Shown here piece by piece: positions 26,021 to 35,094 of a DNA stretch of 64,000 nt. The stretch's first letter is position 1, and every line of letters starts with the position of its first letter. The stretch is taken from positions 62,001-126,000 of the forward strand of contig NZ_JANTOO010000015.1 of the NCBI RefSeq assembly GCF_024753545.1, written 5' to 3'. Position numbers and translations under genes: made by a program. Source of the stretch: Lysinibacillus pinottii. Lineage in GTDB: Bacteria; Bacillota; Bacilli; Bacillales_A; Planococcaceae. Below the pieces are notes generated by a model. That model ran no database searches. It was given only the letters and a program-made list of their open reading frames with translations, and was not told the DNA's origin.

Positions 26021-26768
26021 GAAAAAAAAGCATGATGAGCATATAGATGAGTCTTGGCTAGTGCCATATGCCGACATCTTAACATTGCTCTTAGCTGTGT
26101 TTATTATACTATTTGCTTCAAGTTCAGTAGACCAAGAAAAGCTAGAGAGAATGTCAGCCGTTTTTAGTCAGGTTTTTGATGGTGGAACAAGCTTTTTAGA
26201 GCAGCCTGCACCAGTACCTAGTCCAAATGCGGATAGCGACCAAACACCACAGCAAAATTCAGCCTACTTAAAGGATCAGCAGGAGTTGGCTGAAATTAAA
26301 GATAGTGTCGATAATTTTATCGCTGTCAATGAAATGGAAGGTCAATTCGCTACAGAAATGACGGATGAAGGTTTACTTGTGACAATTCGTGATAGTATTT
26401 TATTTGATCCTGGGCAAGCAACGATTAAACCAGAGTATATTCCTATTGCGAAGGAGCTTGCGGATGTATTAGTATCCAATCCACCACGTAATATTGTTAT
26501 TACTGGTCATACGGATAACGTTCCAGCTGGTCCTAATTTTTCATCAAATTTAGAGCTATCATTAATGCGTGCATCTAATTTCTATATGGTTTTATTAGAC
26601 AGTAATTCGCAATTGAAATCTGAGAACTTTAGTGCAAAAGGCTATGGCGAAAACCGTGCGATTGCACCAAATGATACAGCAGAAGGTCGTGCAAAGAACC
26701 GACGTGTTGAAGTACTTATTCAACCACTAGTGACTGAGGACGGCTCGGAAGCGAAGAATACACAATAA
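26004..26768 (+). CDS. motS: Flagellar stator subunit MotS
   Basis: 254 residues if it starts at TTG 26004; GTG codons at 25983 and 25998 are alternatives. A Lys-rich N terminus is followed by the single membrane helix containing the ion-binding Asp24 (PYADILTLLLAVFIILFA). A plug/linker follows, then a C-terminal OmpA-like peptidoglycan-binding domain (VITGHTDNVPAG, SLMRASNF, GYGENRAIAPNDT, NRRVEVLI). It pairs with MotP to drive flagellar rotation. The overlap with motP indicates translational coupling. A terminator follows. Confidence 0.9.
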   Translation: MAKKAKKKKHDEHIDESWLVPYADILTLLLAVFIILFASSSVDQEKLERMSAVFSQVFDGGTSFLEQPAPVPSPNADSDQTPQQNSAYLKDQQELAEIKDSVDNFIAVNEMEGQFATEMTDEGLLVTIRDSILFDPGQATIKPEYIPIAKELADVLVSNPPRNIVITGHTDNVPAGPNFSSNLELSLMRASNFYMVLLDSNSQLKSENFSAKGYGENRAIAPNDTAEGRAKNRRVEVLIQPLVTEDGSEAKNTQ

Positions 26769-26770
26769 AT

Positions 26771-26818
26771 AAAAAGCTATTAGCAAGGACTATTTGTCTC
26801 CTGCTAATAGCTTTTTTA
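26771..26818. terminator. Terminator after motPS
   Basis: 15-bp arms AAAAAGCTATTAGCA (26771-26785) and TGCTAATAGCTTTTT (26802-26816); bidirectional with yfkK on the other strand. Confidence 0.9.
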
Positions 26819-26823
26819 TTTGC

Positions 26824-27045
26824 TTATTTACGTAAAGCGCCCAATTCTGCAACAATTGCCTGCATTTCACTTGGACTAAATGATTCTCTTTTCATAACCA
26901 TTTCGTATAAATACGTTAAGTCTTCGTAGTTTGCTTCATCGAAGTGTTCCGATTTCATTGCATCGACATTTACCATGCGAAGCTTGTCCTTCATTTGATC
27001 AATCATATAAATAACGTTTTCCTTTGACGGGACTGACAAATCCAT
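26824..27045 (-). CDS. yfkK: UPF0435/DUF1128 family protein (YfkK)
   Basis: 73 residues, AAAGGTAGG upstream. Small helical protein with the family signature SPSEMQAIVAELGALRK at the C terminus. Function unknown. It lies divergent from the YfkI- and YfkH-like genes, the same set found together in B. subtilis, which supports the identification. Confidence 0.85.
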   Translation of the reverse strand: MDLSVPSKENVIYMIDQMKDKLRMVNVDAMKSEHFDEANYEDLTYLYEMVMKRESFSPSEMQAIVAELGALRK

Positions 27046-27223
27046 TTTTTAGCCTACCTTTCGTACTCCTCGCACATATCATTTCATTGAATAAAAAAAA
27101 TGTCAACTCCGTATTTGGGCATTGCTTTAAAAATAGACTGTTATTGGGTAGAATAAGGGCAGTAGACTAGTTTATTTATGAAATATTAGGGAATATGCAA
27201 TTACACAAGCAGGGGGTTTTAAT

Positions 27224-27550
27224 ATGGGTCAAAGTAAATTATTAGTATCAATCGTAGCAGGAGCAGCAATTGGAGCAGCGTTAAGCATGCTCGATCGCAC
27301 TACTCGTGAGAAAACAATTGACACTACAAAAAAAATGAAAGAAGCTGTCACGTATTATGCAACAAATCGTGAAGAATTACAGGTCCTCGTGGAGGAAAAA
27401 GTACTGGCTGCGAAGGTGCTTTGTGAAAATGTGTCAGATAATGTCAACACTATTGCAGAGAAGGTGGAGGAGTTTAAAGAATTGCCAACTACGATTCAAA
27501 GTATGATTGATGACACAAAGTCAGCTTTTACTTTACCTCATAAAGAATAA
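27224..27550 (+). CDS. YtxH-domain protein (YfkI-like)
   Basis: 108 residues. An N-terminal glycine/alanine-rich hydrophobic segment (about 5-23) is followed by a helical tail with DRTTREK, typical of YtxH/gas-vesicle-like general stress proteins anchored in the membrane. It lies 22 bases before the YihY-type gene, matching the yfkI-yfkH order of B. subtilis. Confidence 0.75.
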   Translation: MGQSKLLVSIVAGAAIGAALSMLDRTTREKTIDTTKKMKEAVTYYATNREELQVLVEEKVLAAKVLCENVSDNVNTIAEKVEEFKELPTTIQSMIDDTKSAFTLPHKE

Positions 27551-27572
27551 TTGTAGTTTTAGGAGGAGTTGT

Positions 27573-28490
27573 ATGGAAAAGAAAAAGGCAACAATGCAAA
27601 ATGCCTTTGGATTCGTCAAATCATTTGTGTCTCCTGAAGGGGAAGTGATTGATGTCATGACATCCAAGGGCTTTGTCCAAGATTTGATAGGTCGGGTAAA
27701 GCGAGTGGAAATTTCAGCGCTTTCCGCACAGCTCGCTTATTTCTTTTTACTATCATTCTTCCCATTACTTATCTTCCTCGTGACATTGCTACCATATCTT
27801 AACTTAGAAACAACGCAGGTTTATTCATTTTTAGTAAATGTATTGCCAGATGAAGTGTATAAGCTTATTGAAAATACGTTGAATGAAATTTTAACAAACC
27901 GCAACAGTAGTTTATTGTCCATCGGTGTACTAGGTACGATATGGTCGGCATCTAAAGGTATTAATGCGCTGATTCGAGCTTTAAATAAAGCATACGATAC
28001 AGAAGGAAGAGCAGGTATATTAGATAGAGGGCTATCTCTTGTTTTTACAGTGGCTCTTGTAGTTGTCATGGCAGTCGCTCTTCTATTGCCGGTATTTGGC
28101 CAGCAAATAGGACATTTCTTATTTTCAATCGTCGGAATAGAGGAACAATTTGAATCGGTCTGGCATAATTTAAGATGGTCGATACCACCAATACTTATTT
28201 TTATTGTTTTAATGGGTATTTACTGGTTCGTACCTAATACAAGCCCTCGGTTGAAAATATTAGGTGTTTGGCCAGGGGCAATGTTTGCTACGCTTGCCTG
28301 GTTAGTGGTCACATATGCTTTCTCTTTCTATATTAATAACTTTGCGAATTATTCTGCTACATATGGTAGTATTGGTGGCGTTATTATTTTAATGCTCTGG
28401 TTATATTTTACAGGAATTATTTTAATCTTTGGTGGAGTATTAAATGCTACAATGCAGAAAAGGGCATTACAAAAGGAAATTAATAGATAA
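27573..28490 (+). CDS. yfkH: YihY/BrkB family membrane protein (YfkH)
   Basis: 305 residues from the ATG at 27573 with AGGAGGAG directly upstream. Six membrane helices with family motifs ALSAQLAYFFLLSFFPLLIF, a central Gly/Trp segment IWSASKGINALIRALN, and YGSIGGVIILMLWLY. Members were once called ribonuclease BN, but that assignment was withdrawn; the actual function is unknown. Second gene of a two-gene unit with yfkI, ended by a terminator. Confidence 0.9.
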   Translation: MEKKKATMQNAFGFVKSFVSPEGEVIDVMTSKGFVQDLIGRVKRVEISALSAQLAYFFLLSFFPLLIFLVTLLPYLNLETTQVYSFLVNVLPDEVYKLIENTLNEILTNRNSSLLSIGVLGTIWSASKGINALIRALNKAYDTEGRAGILDRGLSLVFTVALVVVMAVALLLPVFGQQIGHFLFSIVGIEEQFESVWHNLRWSIPPILIFIVLMGIYWFVPNTSPRLKILGVWPGAMFATLAWLVVTYAFSFYINNFANYSATYGSIGGVIILMLWLYFTGIILIFGGVLNATMQKRALQKEINR

Positions 28491-28504
28491 GAAAATGACA
28501 TAAT

Positions 28505-28548
28505 TAAAAAAGGCCTCGCTTCTATTATGAAAGAAGCGAGGCATCTTT
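28505..28548. terminator. Bidirectional terminator
   Basis: GCCTCGCTTC (28513-28522) and GAAGCGAGGC (28533-28542). It separates convergent yfkH and the P-type ATPase. Confidence 0.88.
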
Positions 28549-28552
28549 GTGA

Positions 28553-30457
28553 TTAAACATTTTTATTCAGCATGCGTAAGCCGTTTAAAATAACGAGGAT
28601 GGTACTACCCTCATGTCCAATAACACCTAGAGGTAAATCGACTACTTGTAAAAAGTTTGAGGCAATTAGCAAAATAATTACCCCGATAGAGAAGATGATA
28701 TTTTGCTTTACAATTCGTTGCATTTTACGAGAGAGGCGAACAGCATAAGCAATTTTAGATAGATCGTTTTTCATTAATACAACATCAGCGGTTTCTAATG
28801 CAACGTCTGTACCCTCACCCATCGCAATGCCGGTAGTTGCTGTAGCTAGTGCGGGGGCGTCATTGATGCCGTCACCCACCATTCCTACAAATTGATATTG
28901 GGAAAGCAAACGTTTCATTTCTGTTACCTTCGTTTCAGGTAGACACTCCGCTACATACTCAGTGACACCAGCTTCTTTAGCAATTACTTTTGCCGTTTTT
29001 TCGTTGTCTCCAGTAAGCATGACGACTTGAATACCAAGCTCTTTTAATAATGACACAGCTTTTTTGGCTTCGTTACGTACAGTATCCTTTAAAGCTGTTA
29101 ACGCTACAATTCCATTTTGGTCACGGATGAAAATAACCGTTTTACCTTGTGCAGCAAGTTTTGCCGCAGCTCCATTTGCAAAATCATTGGCATGTTGAGC
29201 ATTCACAAAATCAGGTTTACCAACTTGATATTCCTTGTTGTGAACGGTCCCCTTAATACCCCATCCTGGGATATCCTCAATTGTTGCTGATGGTAAGGCA
29301 GTAATTCCTTCCGCTTTCGCATAGGAAGTAATGGCTTGAGCAAGAGGATGGTTGGATTGTGTTTCTATTCCCGCAAGAATAGCTAAAGCCATATTACGAT
29401 CGAATCCATCACGGACAATAAAATCTGTTACGACTGGTTTACCTTGTGTTAATGTTCCAGTTTTATCAACAGCTAATGCACCTAAAACACTTAGATGCTC
29501 TAAATGTAAGCCGCCCTTAAATAGCACACCATTTTTAGCACCATTTGAAATAGCTGCAAGTGTCGCTGGCATGATGGCTGCGACAAGGGCACATGGAGAA
29601 GCAACAACTAATAAAACCATGGCACGATAAAAAGTTGTTGTCCAATCCCAACCAAGTACGAAATGGGGAAGGAACATCATGATGGCTACACCAAGTAAAA
29701 CAAATTTTACATAAGTTCCCTCGAATTTTTCGATAAATTGTTGAGACGGAGATTTTTCACTTTGAGCACTTTGGACAAGCTGAATAATTTTTTGAAAGAG
29801 TGTTTCTGAATTGGCCTTCGTCATTTCCATTGTAATAGCGCCATTCAAGTTTACCGTACCTGCAAATATTTCATCACCCTCACGTTTTAAAACGGGTAAT
29901 GGTTCACCACTTATAGCTGACTCATCAATGGAAGACTGTCCTTTAAAAATAATGCCGTCGGCTGGAATACGCTCCCCGGGTTTAATCAATAAATGATCAC
30001 CAATTTGTAATGTCGAAACAGATACCTTCATTGGCTCAAAGCTGCCTCGAACTAACCAGGCTTCTTCTGGCTGAAGATTCATTAACGCAGATATTTCACG
30101 ATGACTTTTATTCATAGCATATGTTTCAAGTGCACCACTTACTGCAAAGATGAAAATAAGAATGGCACCTTCTGTCCAATAACCAATAGCAGCAGAACCA
30201 ATAGCTGCTAATACCATTAGGAGTTCAACATTCAATTTCCTTTCTTCTATGGTTTCTTCTATACCTTCCTTTGCTTTGGCAAAACCACCTACACAAAATG
30301 CAATGACATAAAGAAGAACAGAAGCGGTTGTTTGTCCGCTTATATCTAAACGCCATGCAAGTAAGATGAATACACCAGCCATTAACGCAGCGATTAATTC
30401 TGCATGTTCTTTAATTTTCTCAATTAAATTTATATTTTCTCGATTAGAGTGTTCCAT
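28553..30457 (-). CDS. pfeT: P1B4-type metal ATPase, PfeT-like (ferrous iron efflux)
   Basis: 634 residues, GGAGGG before the ATG. No N-terminal heavy-metal-binding domain. Six or more membrane helices; the SPC motif is at residues 287-289, phosphorylation site DKTGTLT at 331-337, hinge GDGINDAPALA, and HEGST at 615-619 in the last helix. SPC plus HEG(G/S)T marks subgroup P1B4. B. subtilis PfeT (formerly ZosA) and Listeria FrvA in this group export Fe(II), under PerR/Fur control. Matching Fur-family boxes lie right upstream here. Co or Zn transport is the alternative. Confidence 0.85.
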   Translation of the reverse strand: MEHSNRENINLIEKIKEHAELIAALMAGVFILLAWRLDISGQTTASVLLYVIAFCVGGFAKAKEGIEETIEERKLNVELLMVLAAIGSAAIGYWTEGAILIFIFAVSGALETYAMNKSHREISALMNLQPEEAWLVRGSFEPMKVSVSTLQIGDHLLIKPGERIPADGIIFKGQSSIDESAISGEPLPVLKREGDEIFAGTVNLNGAITMEMTKANSETLFQKIIQLVQSAQSEKSPSQQFIEKFEGTYVKFVLLGVAIMMFLPHFVLGWDWTTTFYRAMVLLVVASPCALVAAIMPATLAAISNGAKNGVLFKGGLHLEHLSVLGALAVDKTGTLTQGKPVVTDFIVRDGFDRNMALAILAGIETQSNHPLAQAITSYAKAEGITALPSATIEDIPGWGIKGTVHNKEYQVGKPDFVNAQHANDFANGAAAKLAAQGKTVIFIRDQNGIVALTALKDTVRNEAKKAVSLLKELGIQVVMLTGDNEKTAKVIAKEAGVTEYVAECLPETKVTEMKRLLSQYQFVGMVGDGINDAPALATATTGIAMGEGTDVALETADVVLMKNDLSKIAYAVRLSRKMQRIVKQNIIFSIGVIILLIASNFLQVVDLPLGVIGHEGSTILVILNGLRMLNKNV

Positions 30458-30469
30458 TCCTATCCCTCC

Positions 30470-30490
30470 TGATAATGAAAATCAATATCA
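30470..30490 (-). promoter_or_regulatory. Overlapping Fur-family 7-1-7 boxes
   Basis: Two overlapping inverted heptamers: TGATAATGAAAATCA (30470-30484) and TGAAAATCAATATCA (30476-30490), offset by 6 bases. Both match the Fur/PerR-type 7-1-7 pattern closely. The site abuts the ribosome binding site of the metal ATPase gene, so a bound regulator would block transcription. Confidence 0.7.
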
Positions 30491-30524
30491 AAACCCTTAA
30501 ATATAAGCATTTATTTATGGCCTG

Positions 30525-30547
30525 TAATTGAAAATGGATTTCAATTA
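30525..30547. promoter_or_regulatory. Palindromic operator-like site
   Basis: TAATTGAAA (30525-30533) and TTTCAATTA (30539-30547) are perfect 9-bp arms with 5 bases between. The core TGAAAATGGATTTCA also fits a 7-1-7 Fur-family box. It is a third candidate site upstream of the ATPase. Confidence 0.55.
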
Positions 30548-30632
30548 CCACATCTTTTATTTAGAATAATTATAACAAAGTAATTTATAGAAATAAAGAG
30601 GGAGTTAAAAAAAGGAGGAATTTTATTAACAG

Positions 30633-30680
30633 AAAAAGGCACAGTCTATTCACTAGGAATATTCTGTGCCTTACAATAGT
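30633..30680. terminator. Probable terminator of fumarase gene
   Basis: AAGGCACAG (30637-30645) pairs with CTGTGCCTT (30664-30672). It lies downstream of the minus-strand fumarase gene; the T-run on that strand is TTTTTC. Confidence 0.6.
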
Positions 30681-30716
30681 GTGCAGTAAAAAGGGCTACT
30701 ACTTACTTATATTTAA

Positions 30717-32255
30717 TTAGAAAACTCTTTCTGCGTGCAGTGCAAGTTTTTCTAAAGATGATTTATCGACATCTGCGTGTAATGAGTTGCCGTGTGAATC
30801 CATTGTTACAACTGCTGTAAATTTTTCAACATTTAAGTGCCACATCGCTTCTGGAATACCAAATTCCATTAAATCAACACCATCTACACCTTTAATGCAG
30901 TCTGCGTAATATTGTGCTGCTCCACCGATAGCATTTAGGTAAACGCCACCATGTTCATTAAGAGCTTTTAATGTTTTTGGTCCCATACCACCTTTGCCGA
31001 TGACAGCACGAATACCGAACTTTTTCATGATATCGCCTTGATAAGGCTCCTCACGAATAGAAGTAGTTGGGCCAGCTGCTTTTACTGTCCAATTGCCTTC
31101 CTCATCTTTTGCCATAACTGGTCCACAGTGATAGATAACTTGTCCATTTAGATCCACTGGTGCATCATGGCTCATTAAATGATGGTGGATAGCGTCACGA
31201 CCAGTATACATACGTCCTGTAATAGAAACTACATCTCCAACTTTTAGTGAACGAATTTGTTCTTCTGTAATTGGTGCAGTAAGCTCTACTACATTTGTTG
31301 TGTTGTCTTCTGTTGTAGCTGCCACTTCATCCTCTTTGAAAGTAATTTTTTCACCTTCTTGGTAGTGCCATTTAATAATTTCACCAGTTTGAGGATCGAT
31401 ATCCACAGCCATACGACGGTAAGCCCAGCAGTTATATGCTACAGACACATAGAATGAAGCTGGGATACGGTGCATAACCCCAATTTTGCAGCCTAGTAAT
31501 GTTGCTTCACCACCGAACCCCATTGTACCGATACCAAATGTATTAGAAGTTTTCACCACATACTCTTCTAATTTGGCAAGATCAGGATTTGGATTTGTAT
31601 CTTCAACATGACGGAATAATTGTTCCTTTGCTAAATCGTAGCCGGAAGAACGATCTCCACCAATACCTACGCCGATGAAACCAGCTGAACAGCCTTGGCC
31701 TTGTGCTTGGTATACAGAGTGTAAAATACACTTACGGATACCATCTAAGTCACGACCTGCACGACCTAGACCATCTATTTCACATGGAAGACTGTATTGA
31801 ATGTTTTTGTTTTCACAGCCGCCACCTTTTAGAATTAATTTAATCGTAATGTAATCATTTTCCCATTGTTCAAACTTCATAACTGGTAAACCATCGCCAA
31901 GGTTATTACCACTATTGGCACCAGTTAATGAATCCACTGCATTTGGACGTAGTTTTGCATCAGCTGTAGTATCATTGATTGCCTTTTTAATCGCAGCTTT
32001 AATTTCTAATTGGTTTACGCCCACAGGTGTATAAATTTTAAAAGTTGGAAGACCAGTATCTTGACAAATAGGTGATACATTATCTTCAGCCATAATAATA
32101 TTATTTGAGATTGTGTCTAAGCTCATTGCCGCACGTGTTCCAGCATTCTCCGCTTCTTTTGCTTTTTTAATCGCACGACGTACATCCTTAGGTAAATTTG
32201 TGGATGTTTCAGTAATTAAATCATAAAGACTTTTCTCCAAAGTTTGTAGATTCAT
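30717..32255 (-). CDS. Class I fumarate hydratase
   Basis: 512 residues from the ATG at 32255 (GGGGGG 11 bases upstream); the frame extends to 32294. An N-terminal alpha domain carries cysteines for a 4Fe-4S cluster (VSPICQDTGLP, GGGCENKN, LLGCKIGV). A C-terminal beta domain (GDVVSITGRMYTGRDAIHH, YHCGPVMAK, GGAAQYYADCIKGV) follows, fused in one chain as in FumA/FumB. It hydrates fumarate to malate in the TCA cycle and is oxygen-sensitive. Monocistronic. Tartrate dehydratase is a relative but is usually split into two subunits. Confidence 0.92.
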   Translation of the reverse strand: MNLQTLEKSLYDLITETSTNLPKDVRRAIKKAKEAENAGTRAAMSLDTISNNIIMAEDNVSPICQDTGLPTFKIYTPVGVNQLEIKAAIKKAINDTTADAKLRPNAVDSLTGANSGNNLGDGLPVMKFEQWENDYITIKLILKGGGCENKNIQYSLPCEIDGLGRAGRDLDGIRKCILHSVYQAQGQGCSAGFIGVGIGGDRSSGYDLAKEQLFRHVEDTNPNPDLAKLEEYVVKTSNTFGIGTMGFGGEATLLGCKIGVMHRIPASFYVSVAYNCWAYRRMAVDIDPQTGEIIKWHYQEGEKITFKEDEVAATTEDNTTNVVELTAPITEEQIRSLKVGDVVSITGRMYTGRDAIHHHLMSHDAPVDLNGQVIYHCGPVMAKDEEGNWTVKAAGPTTSIREEPYQGDIMKKFGIRAVIGKGGMGPKTLKALNEHGGVYLNAIGGAAQYYADCIKGVDGVDLMEFGIPEAMWHLNVEKFTAVVTMDSHGNSLHADVDKSSLEKLALHAERVF

Positions 32256-32445
32256 TCGTGTATTGCCCCCCATAGAAAATTTGATTATTTCCACGTAACA
32301 TTATACTCTTTTCAACTAATGAAAAAAAGAGTCCTTACCTATGAGGGCTAAATTTACGCATAGTTTAATAGTATTTGGGGAGGGAGTTGATTTTATAGAA
32401 CGTTTGTTCTATAATGATAGTAACCCACATTTAGGAGGAATTTGT

Positions 32446-33246
32446 ATGTCTGCTAAAACTTTACTTGAATTACCTGAAGAATTTGATCAATACAGACCGC
32501 TAATAGAGGAAACAATGAAGCCCGTTGTTCTGATTGATGCATATGCTGGGAAAACAACCTTGTTTCAAAGTAAGTTTGCAGGGGACCCTTATTTCCCACT
32601 AGCGATGGAATATCCTAAAAATGCAAGTGGACAACCACTAAAGCTTTTAGCCCAAGTTAATTTTGCAGAATTGCCTAAGCATTTGCCTCATTTCCCAGAA
32701 GAAGGGATAGTGCAGTTTTATATTGATGGCTATGACGATGTATTAGGAATGGACTTTGATAATGGAAAAAATCAAGAAGGCTTTCGTGTCATTTTTCATG
32801 ATACCGTTATACATGATGAAGCACAGCTTATTCAAGATTTTTCATTTGTAGAAAAAGAAGATGAGGAAATGTATTTTCCGGTAGAGCGTGAAATGACCTT
32901 ATCCTTTAAAACAGGTTTTGAACCCTTAACGATTGATGATTACAGAGCCAATGAAATCTACAGTAGCATCTTGAAGGCTATTGAAGATAACGAAACAGTA
33001 GAAGATGCCTTTTATGATGCTTTAACTGGGGATGGACTTAAAATAGGGGGGTATCCATTCTTTACACAAGAAGATCCACGAGCATACGGTAATTATACAG
33101 ACTCTAGCATTTTGCTCTTGCAAATAGATAGTGTGGGGGATGATATATTATGGGGCGATTGTGGAGTTGGAAATTTCTTTATTACTGAGGAAGAGTTAAA
33201 AAATAAAGACTTTAGCAATGTTCTTTATAATTGGGACTGTCATTAA
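32446..33246 (+). CDS. DUF1963/YwqG family protein
   Basis: 266 residues from the ATG at 32446 with TTAGGAGGA upstream; the longer frame to 32341 lacks a site. Family features: LAQVNFAELP near residue 70, FYIDGYDDVLG, the GGYPFFTQEDPR block, and the C-terminal DDILWGDCGVGNFFI. Cytosolic protein of unknown function; relatives sit in polymorphic-toxin immunity and stress contexts, though nothing here points to that. Confidence 0.85.
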   Translation: MSAKTLLELPEEFDQYRPLIEETMKPVVLIDAYAGKTTLFQSKFAGDPYFPLAMEYPKNASGQPLKLLAQVNFAELPKHLPHFPEEGIVQFYIDGYDDVLGMDFDNGKNQEGFRVIFHDTVIHDEAQLIQDFSFVEKEDEEMYFPVEREMTLSFKTGFEPLTIDDYRANEIYSSILKAIEDNETVEDAFYDALTGDGLKIGGYPFFTQEDPRAYGNYTDSSILLLQIDSVGDDILWGDCGVGNFFITEEELKNKDFSNVLYNWDCH

Positions 33247-33283
33247 AAAACAAGCGAGCATACTTTGTGCTCGCTTGTTTTTT
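33245..33283. terminator. Bidirectional terminator
   Basis: Perfect 16-bp arms (33245-33260 with 33268-33283), A-run on one side and T-run on the other. It separates the convergent YwqG and SE1561 genes. Confidence 0.9.
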
Positions 33284-33288
33284 CATCT

Positions 33289-33474
33289 TTATTGTTCACG
33301 AGCATTAAATTGCTCCATTTTGTCTTCTAGGTCATCCATCATTTGAATTAAACGATCAATATCATCTAATTCAGCTGTTTCTGGATCTAGGGCATCTAAT
33401 ACTTCTAAAAACATTTCAAGACGCTCTCTTAAATAGGTTACTTGCTGTTTTTTATCAGTGATTGGCTTGGACAT
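33289..33474 (-). CDS. SE1561 family small protein
   Basis: 61 residues, soluble, helical and acidic (DALDPETAELDDIDRLIQMM). It matches the remembered pattern of the SE1561 family of staphylococci and bacilli, function unknown. GAGGTG upstream of the ATG. Single-gene unit. Confidence 0.72.
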   Translation of the reverse strand: MSKPITDKKQQVTYLRERLEMFLEVLDALDPETAELDDIDRLIQMMDDLEDKMEQFNAREQ

Positions 33475-33836
33475 TCGTACACCTCATTTCATCCCTTTCA
33501 TCGTAGCTGATTTAAGCTGAAATTTCAATGTTTAGGTAGATGCCTAGGACTAAGAGATTAATTTCAAAAATAAGTAGACGGAATATTTACAATATTGAAT
33601 ATGTATGTTAAAGTTGTTTTAAGATAAAGTAAAGGAGCTGATTGAAAACATCTTTAAAACTCTAACTCGAAAAGGAGGGAGTTTAAACAAGTACTCGGTA
33701 ATAATCAAAAGCCGAATTTCGTGTTTATACAATTAAATGACTATAAGTATTCGTTAAGCCTTAGCGTAAAATCACATGTGGTGAGCGCTAAGGCTTTTTG
33801 GTATGCTGTTCTTTGGGAGAATGATTGGAGGAAAAG
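33475..33836 (+). other. Leader region upstream of MFS gene
   Basis: 362 bases with no accepted full-length gene. From 33631 there is an AAAGGAG site and a TTG-initiated 7-codon frame (33642-33665, MKTSLKL). An imperfect hairpin follows (TTTAAAACTC with GAGTTTAAA), then a strong terminator at 33756-33799, 38 bases before the transporter start. The layout resembles translation-dependent attenuators of drug-efflux genes. Confidence 0.45.
33756..33799 (+). terminator. Intrinsic terminator in front of MFS gene
   Basis: AGCCTTAGCG (33757-33766) pairs with CGCTAAGGCT (33786-33795), followed by TTTT. No gene ends just before it on the plus strand, so it probably acts inside the MFS leader. Confidence 0.75.
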
Positions 33837-35021
33837 ATGACATATTTCTCAGATTACAGCAAAAAAAGATTTACCATATTAGTAATAATTGTATCCATAT
33901 CGGGCTTTTCACAAGGGATGTTATTACCGCTCATTTCTATAATTTTTGAACGTGATGGCGTTTCCTCAGCATTAAATGGCTTGAATGCAACGGGCTTATA
34001 CATAGGGACATTATTAATTTCACCATTCATTGAGCAACCATTACGAAAATGGGGCTATAAACCGATTATTTTAATGGGTGGCGCGTTTGTTTTTATCTCC
34101 TTATTGGCATTTCCTTTATGGAAAAGCGTCACATTTTGGTTTGTGCTTCGCTTACTGATTGGTGTTGGGGATCATGCCCTGCATTATGCCACACAAACAT
34201 GGATTACTAGTACCGCTGATCATAAAAGCTTGGGAAAAGGGATGGCTATCTATGGCTTGTCCTTTAGTATAGGCTTTGCCGTTGGGCCACTAATGGTAAA
34301 GTTGATTGAAATAGCTGAAGCTTTACCGTTTATTGTTTCGTCAATCATGTGTTTAATTGCATGGTCTTTTGTATTCTTCTTACAAAATGAAAAACCTGAG
34401 CGATTAACAGGTGACTTACATGCAAGAGGATGGAAGCGTTACAAAATGGCTATATTATTTGGGTGGATTGCCTTTTTAGGACCTTTTGTATACGGGTTCC
34501 TTGAATCTTCATTGAATGCATTATTCCCCGTATATGCACTACGTAAAGGGTTTGAGGTTGGCATGATTCCAATTATTTTATCAGTCTTTACATTTGGTGG
34601 TATTTTAACTCAAGTCCCATTAGGTGCACTGGGAGATAAAGTGGGGAGAAGGAATATTTTGATGGTAGGGTCATTTGGTGGCGCTATTATTTTCGCAATT
34701 GCCAGCTTTTTAGAACAATCACAAATGGCTGTCGCTATAGCATTTTTCTTAACGGGTACGCTAGTTGGCTCGATGTTTTCTTTGGGGATTACTTTTATGG
34801 CAGATTTAACGCCAAAGGAGCTACTGCCCACTGGGAATTTACTCTGCGGAATTGCCCTAAGTATAGGTAGTTTAACCGGACCGTTCTTAGGTGGAGTTTA
34901 TTTAGAATATGTTAAAAATTATAGCTTCCTTTTACTTGTAGCTATACTGCTCCTAATTGTGGCTTTCATATTACTCATATTTGGACGTCTTAAGAACAAA
35001 CAGACATTGATGGCAAAATAA
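33837..35021 (+). CDS. MFS transporter, multidrug-efflux type
   Basis: 394 residues from the ATG at 33837 with TTGGAGGAA before it. Twelve hydrophobic helices; the loop 2-3 motif is weak (EQPLRKWGYKP), while the second-half copy GALGDKVGRRN is well kept. The motif LSIGFAVGPL in helix 5 fits drug/proton antiporters. The substrate is unknown. The upstream leader with an intrinsic terminator suggests inducible expression. Confidence 0.85.
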   Translation: MTYFSDYSKKRFTILVIIVSISGFSQGMLLPLISIIFERDGVSSALNGLNATGLYIGTLLISPFIEQPLRKWGYKPIILMGGAFVFISLLAFPLWKSVTFWFVLRLLIGVGDHALHYATQTWITSTADHKSLGKGMAIYGLSFSIGFAVGPLMVKLIEIAEALPFIVSSIMCLIAWSFVFFLQNEKPERLTGDLHARGWKRYKMAILFGWIAFLGPFVYGFLESSLNALFPVYALRKGFEVGMIPIILSVFTFGGILTQVPLGALGDKVGRRNILMVGSFGGAIIFAIASFLEQSQMAVAIAFFLTGTLVGSMFSLGITFMADLTPKELLPTGNLLCGIALSIGSLTGPFLGGVYLEYVKNYSFLLLVAILLLIVAFILLIFGRLKNKQTLMAK

Positions 35022-35023
35022 AA

Positions 35024-35048
35024 AGAGCGGGGCTCATCTCCCGCTCAA
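35024..35048 (+). terminator. Terminator after MFS gene
   Basis: GAGCGGG (35025-35031) pairs with CCCGCTC (35040-35046); weak T-run. Confidence 0.6.
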
Positions 35049-35052
35049 AAAC

Positions 35053-35094
35053 AAAAAAACGCCCAGCAAATCCGTGCTGTTATGGCGTTTTTTG
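35053..35094. terminator. Second hairpin terminator
   Basis: AAAAAACGCC pairs with GGCGTTTTTT around a loop that itself contains CAGCA/TGCTG. Bidirectional A/T runs. Confidence 0.8.

Noticed and set aside
30610..30716. AAAGGAGGAA followed by an open frame starting at ATT
   Set aside because: The site is good but no usable start codon follows, and the frame overlaps a hairpin that serves as the fumarase terminator.
33690..33839. Plus-strand open frame running through the MFS leader (reads NNQKPNFVFIQLNDYKYS)
   Set aside because: It looks protein-like for a short stretch, but the only start is an internal GTG without a ribosome site, and it crosses the terminator stem. Kept only as a possible remnant.
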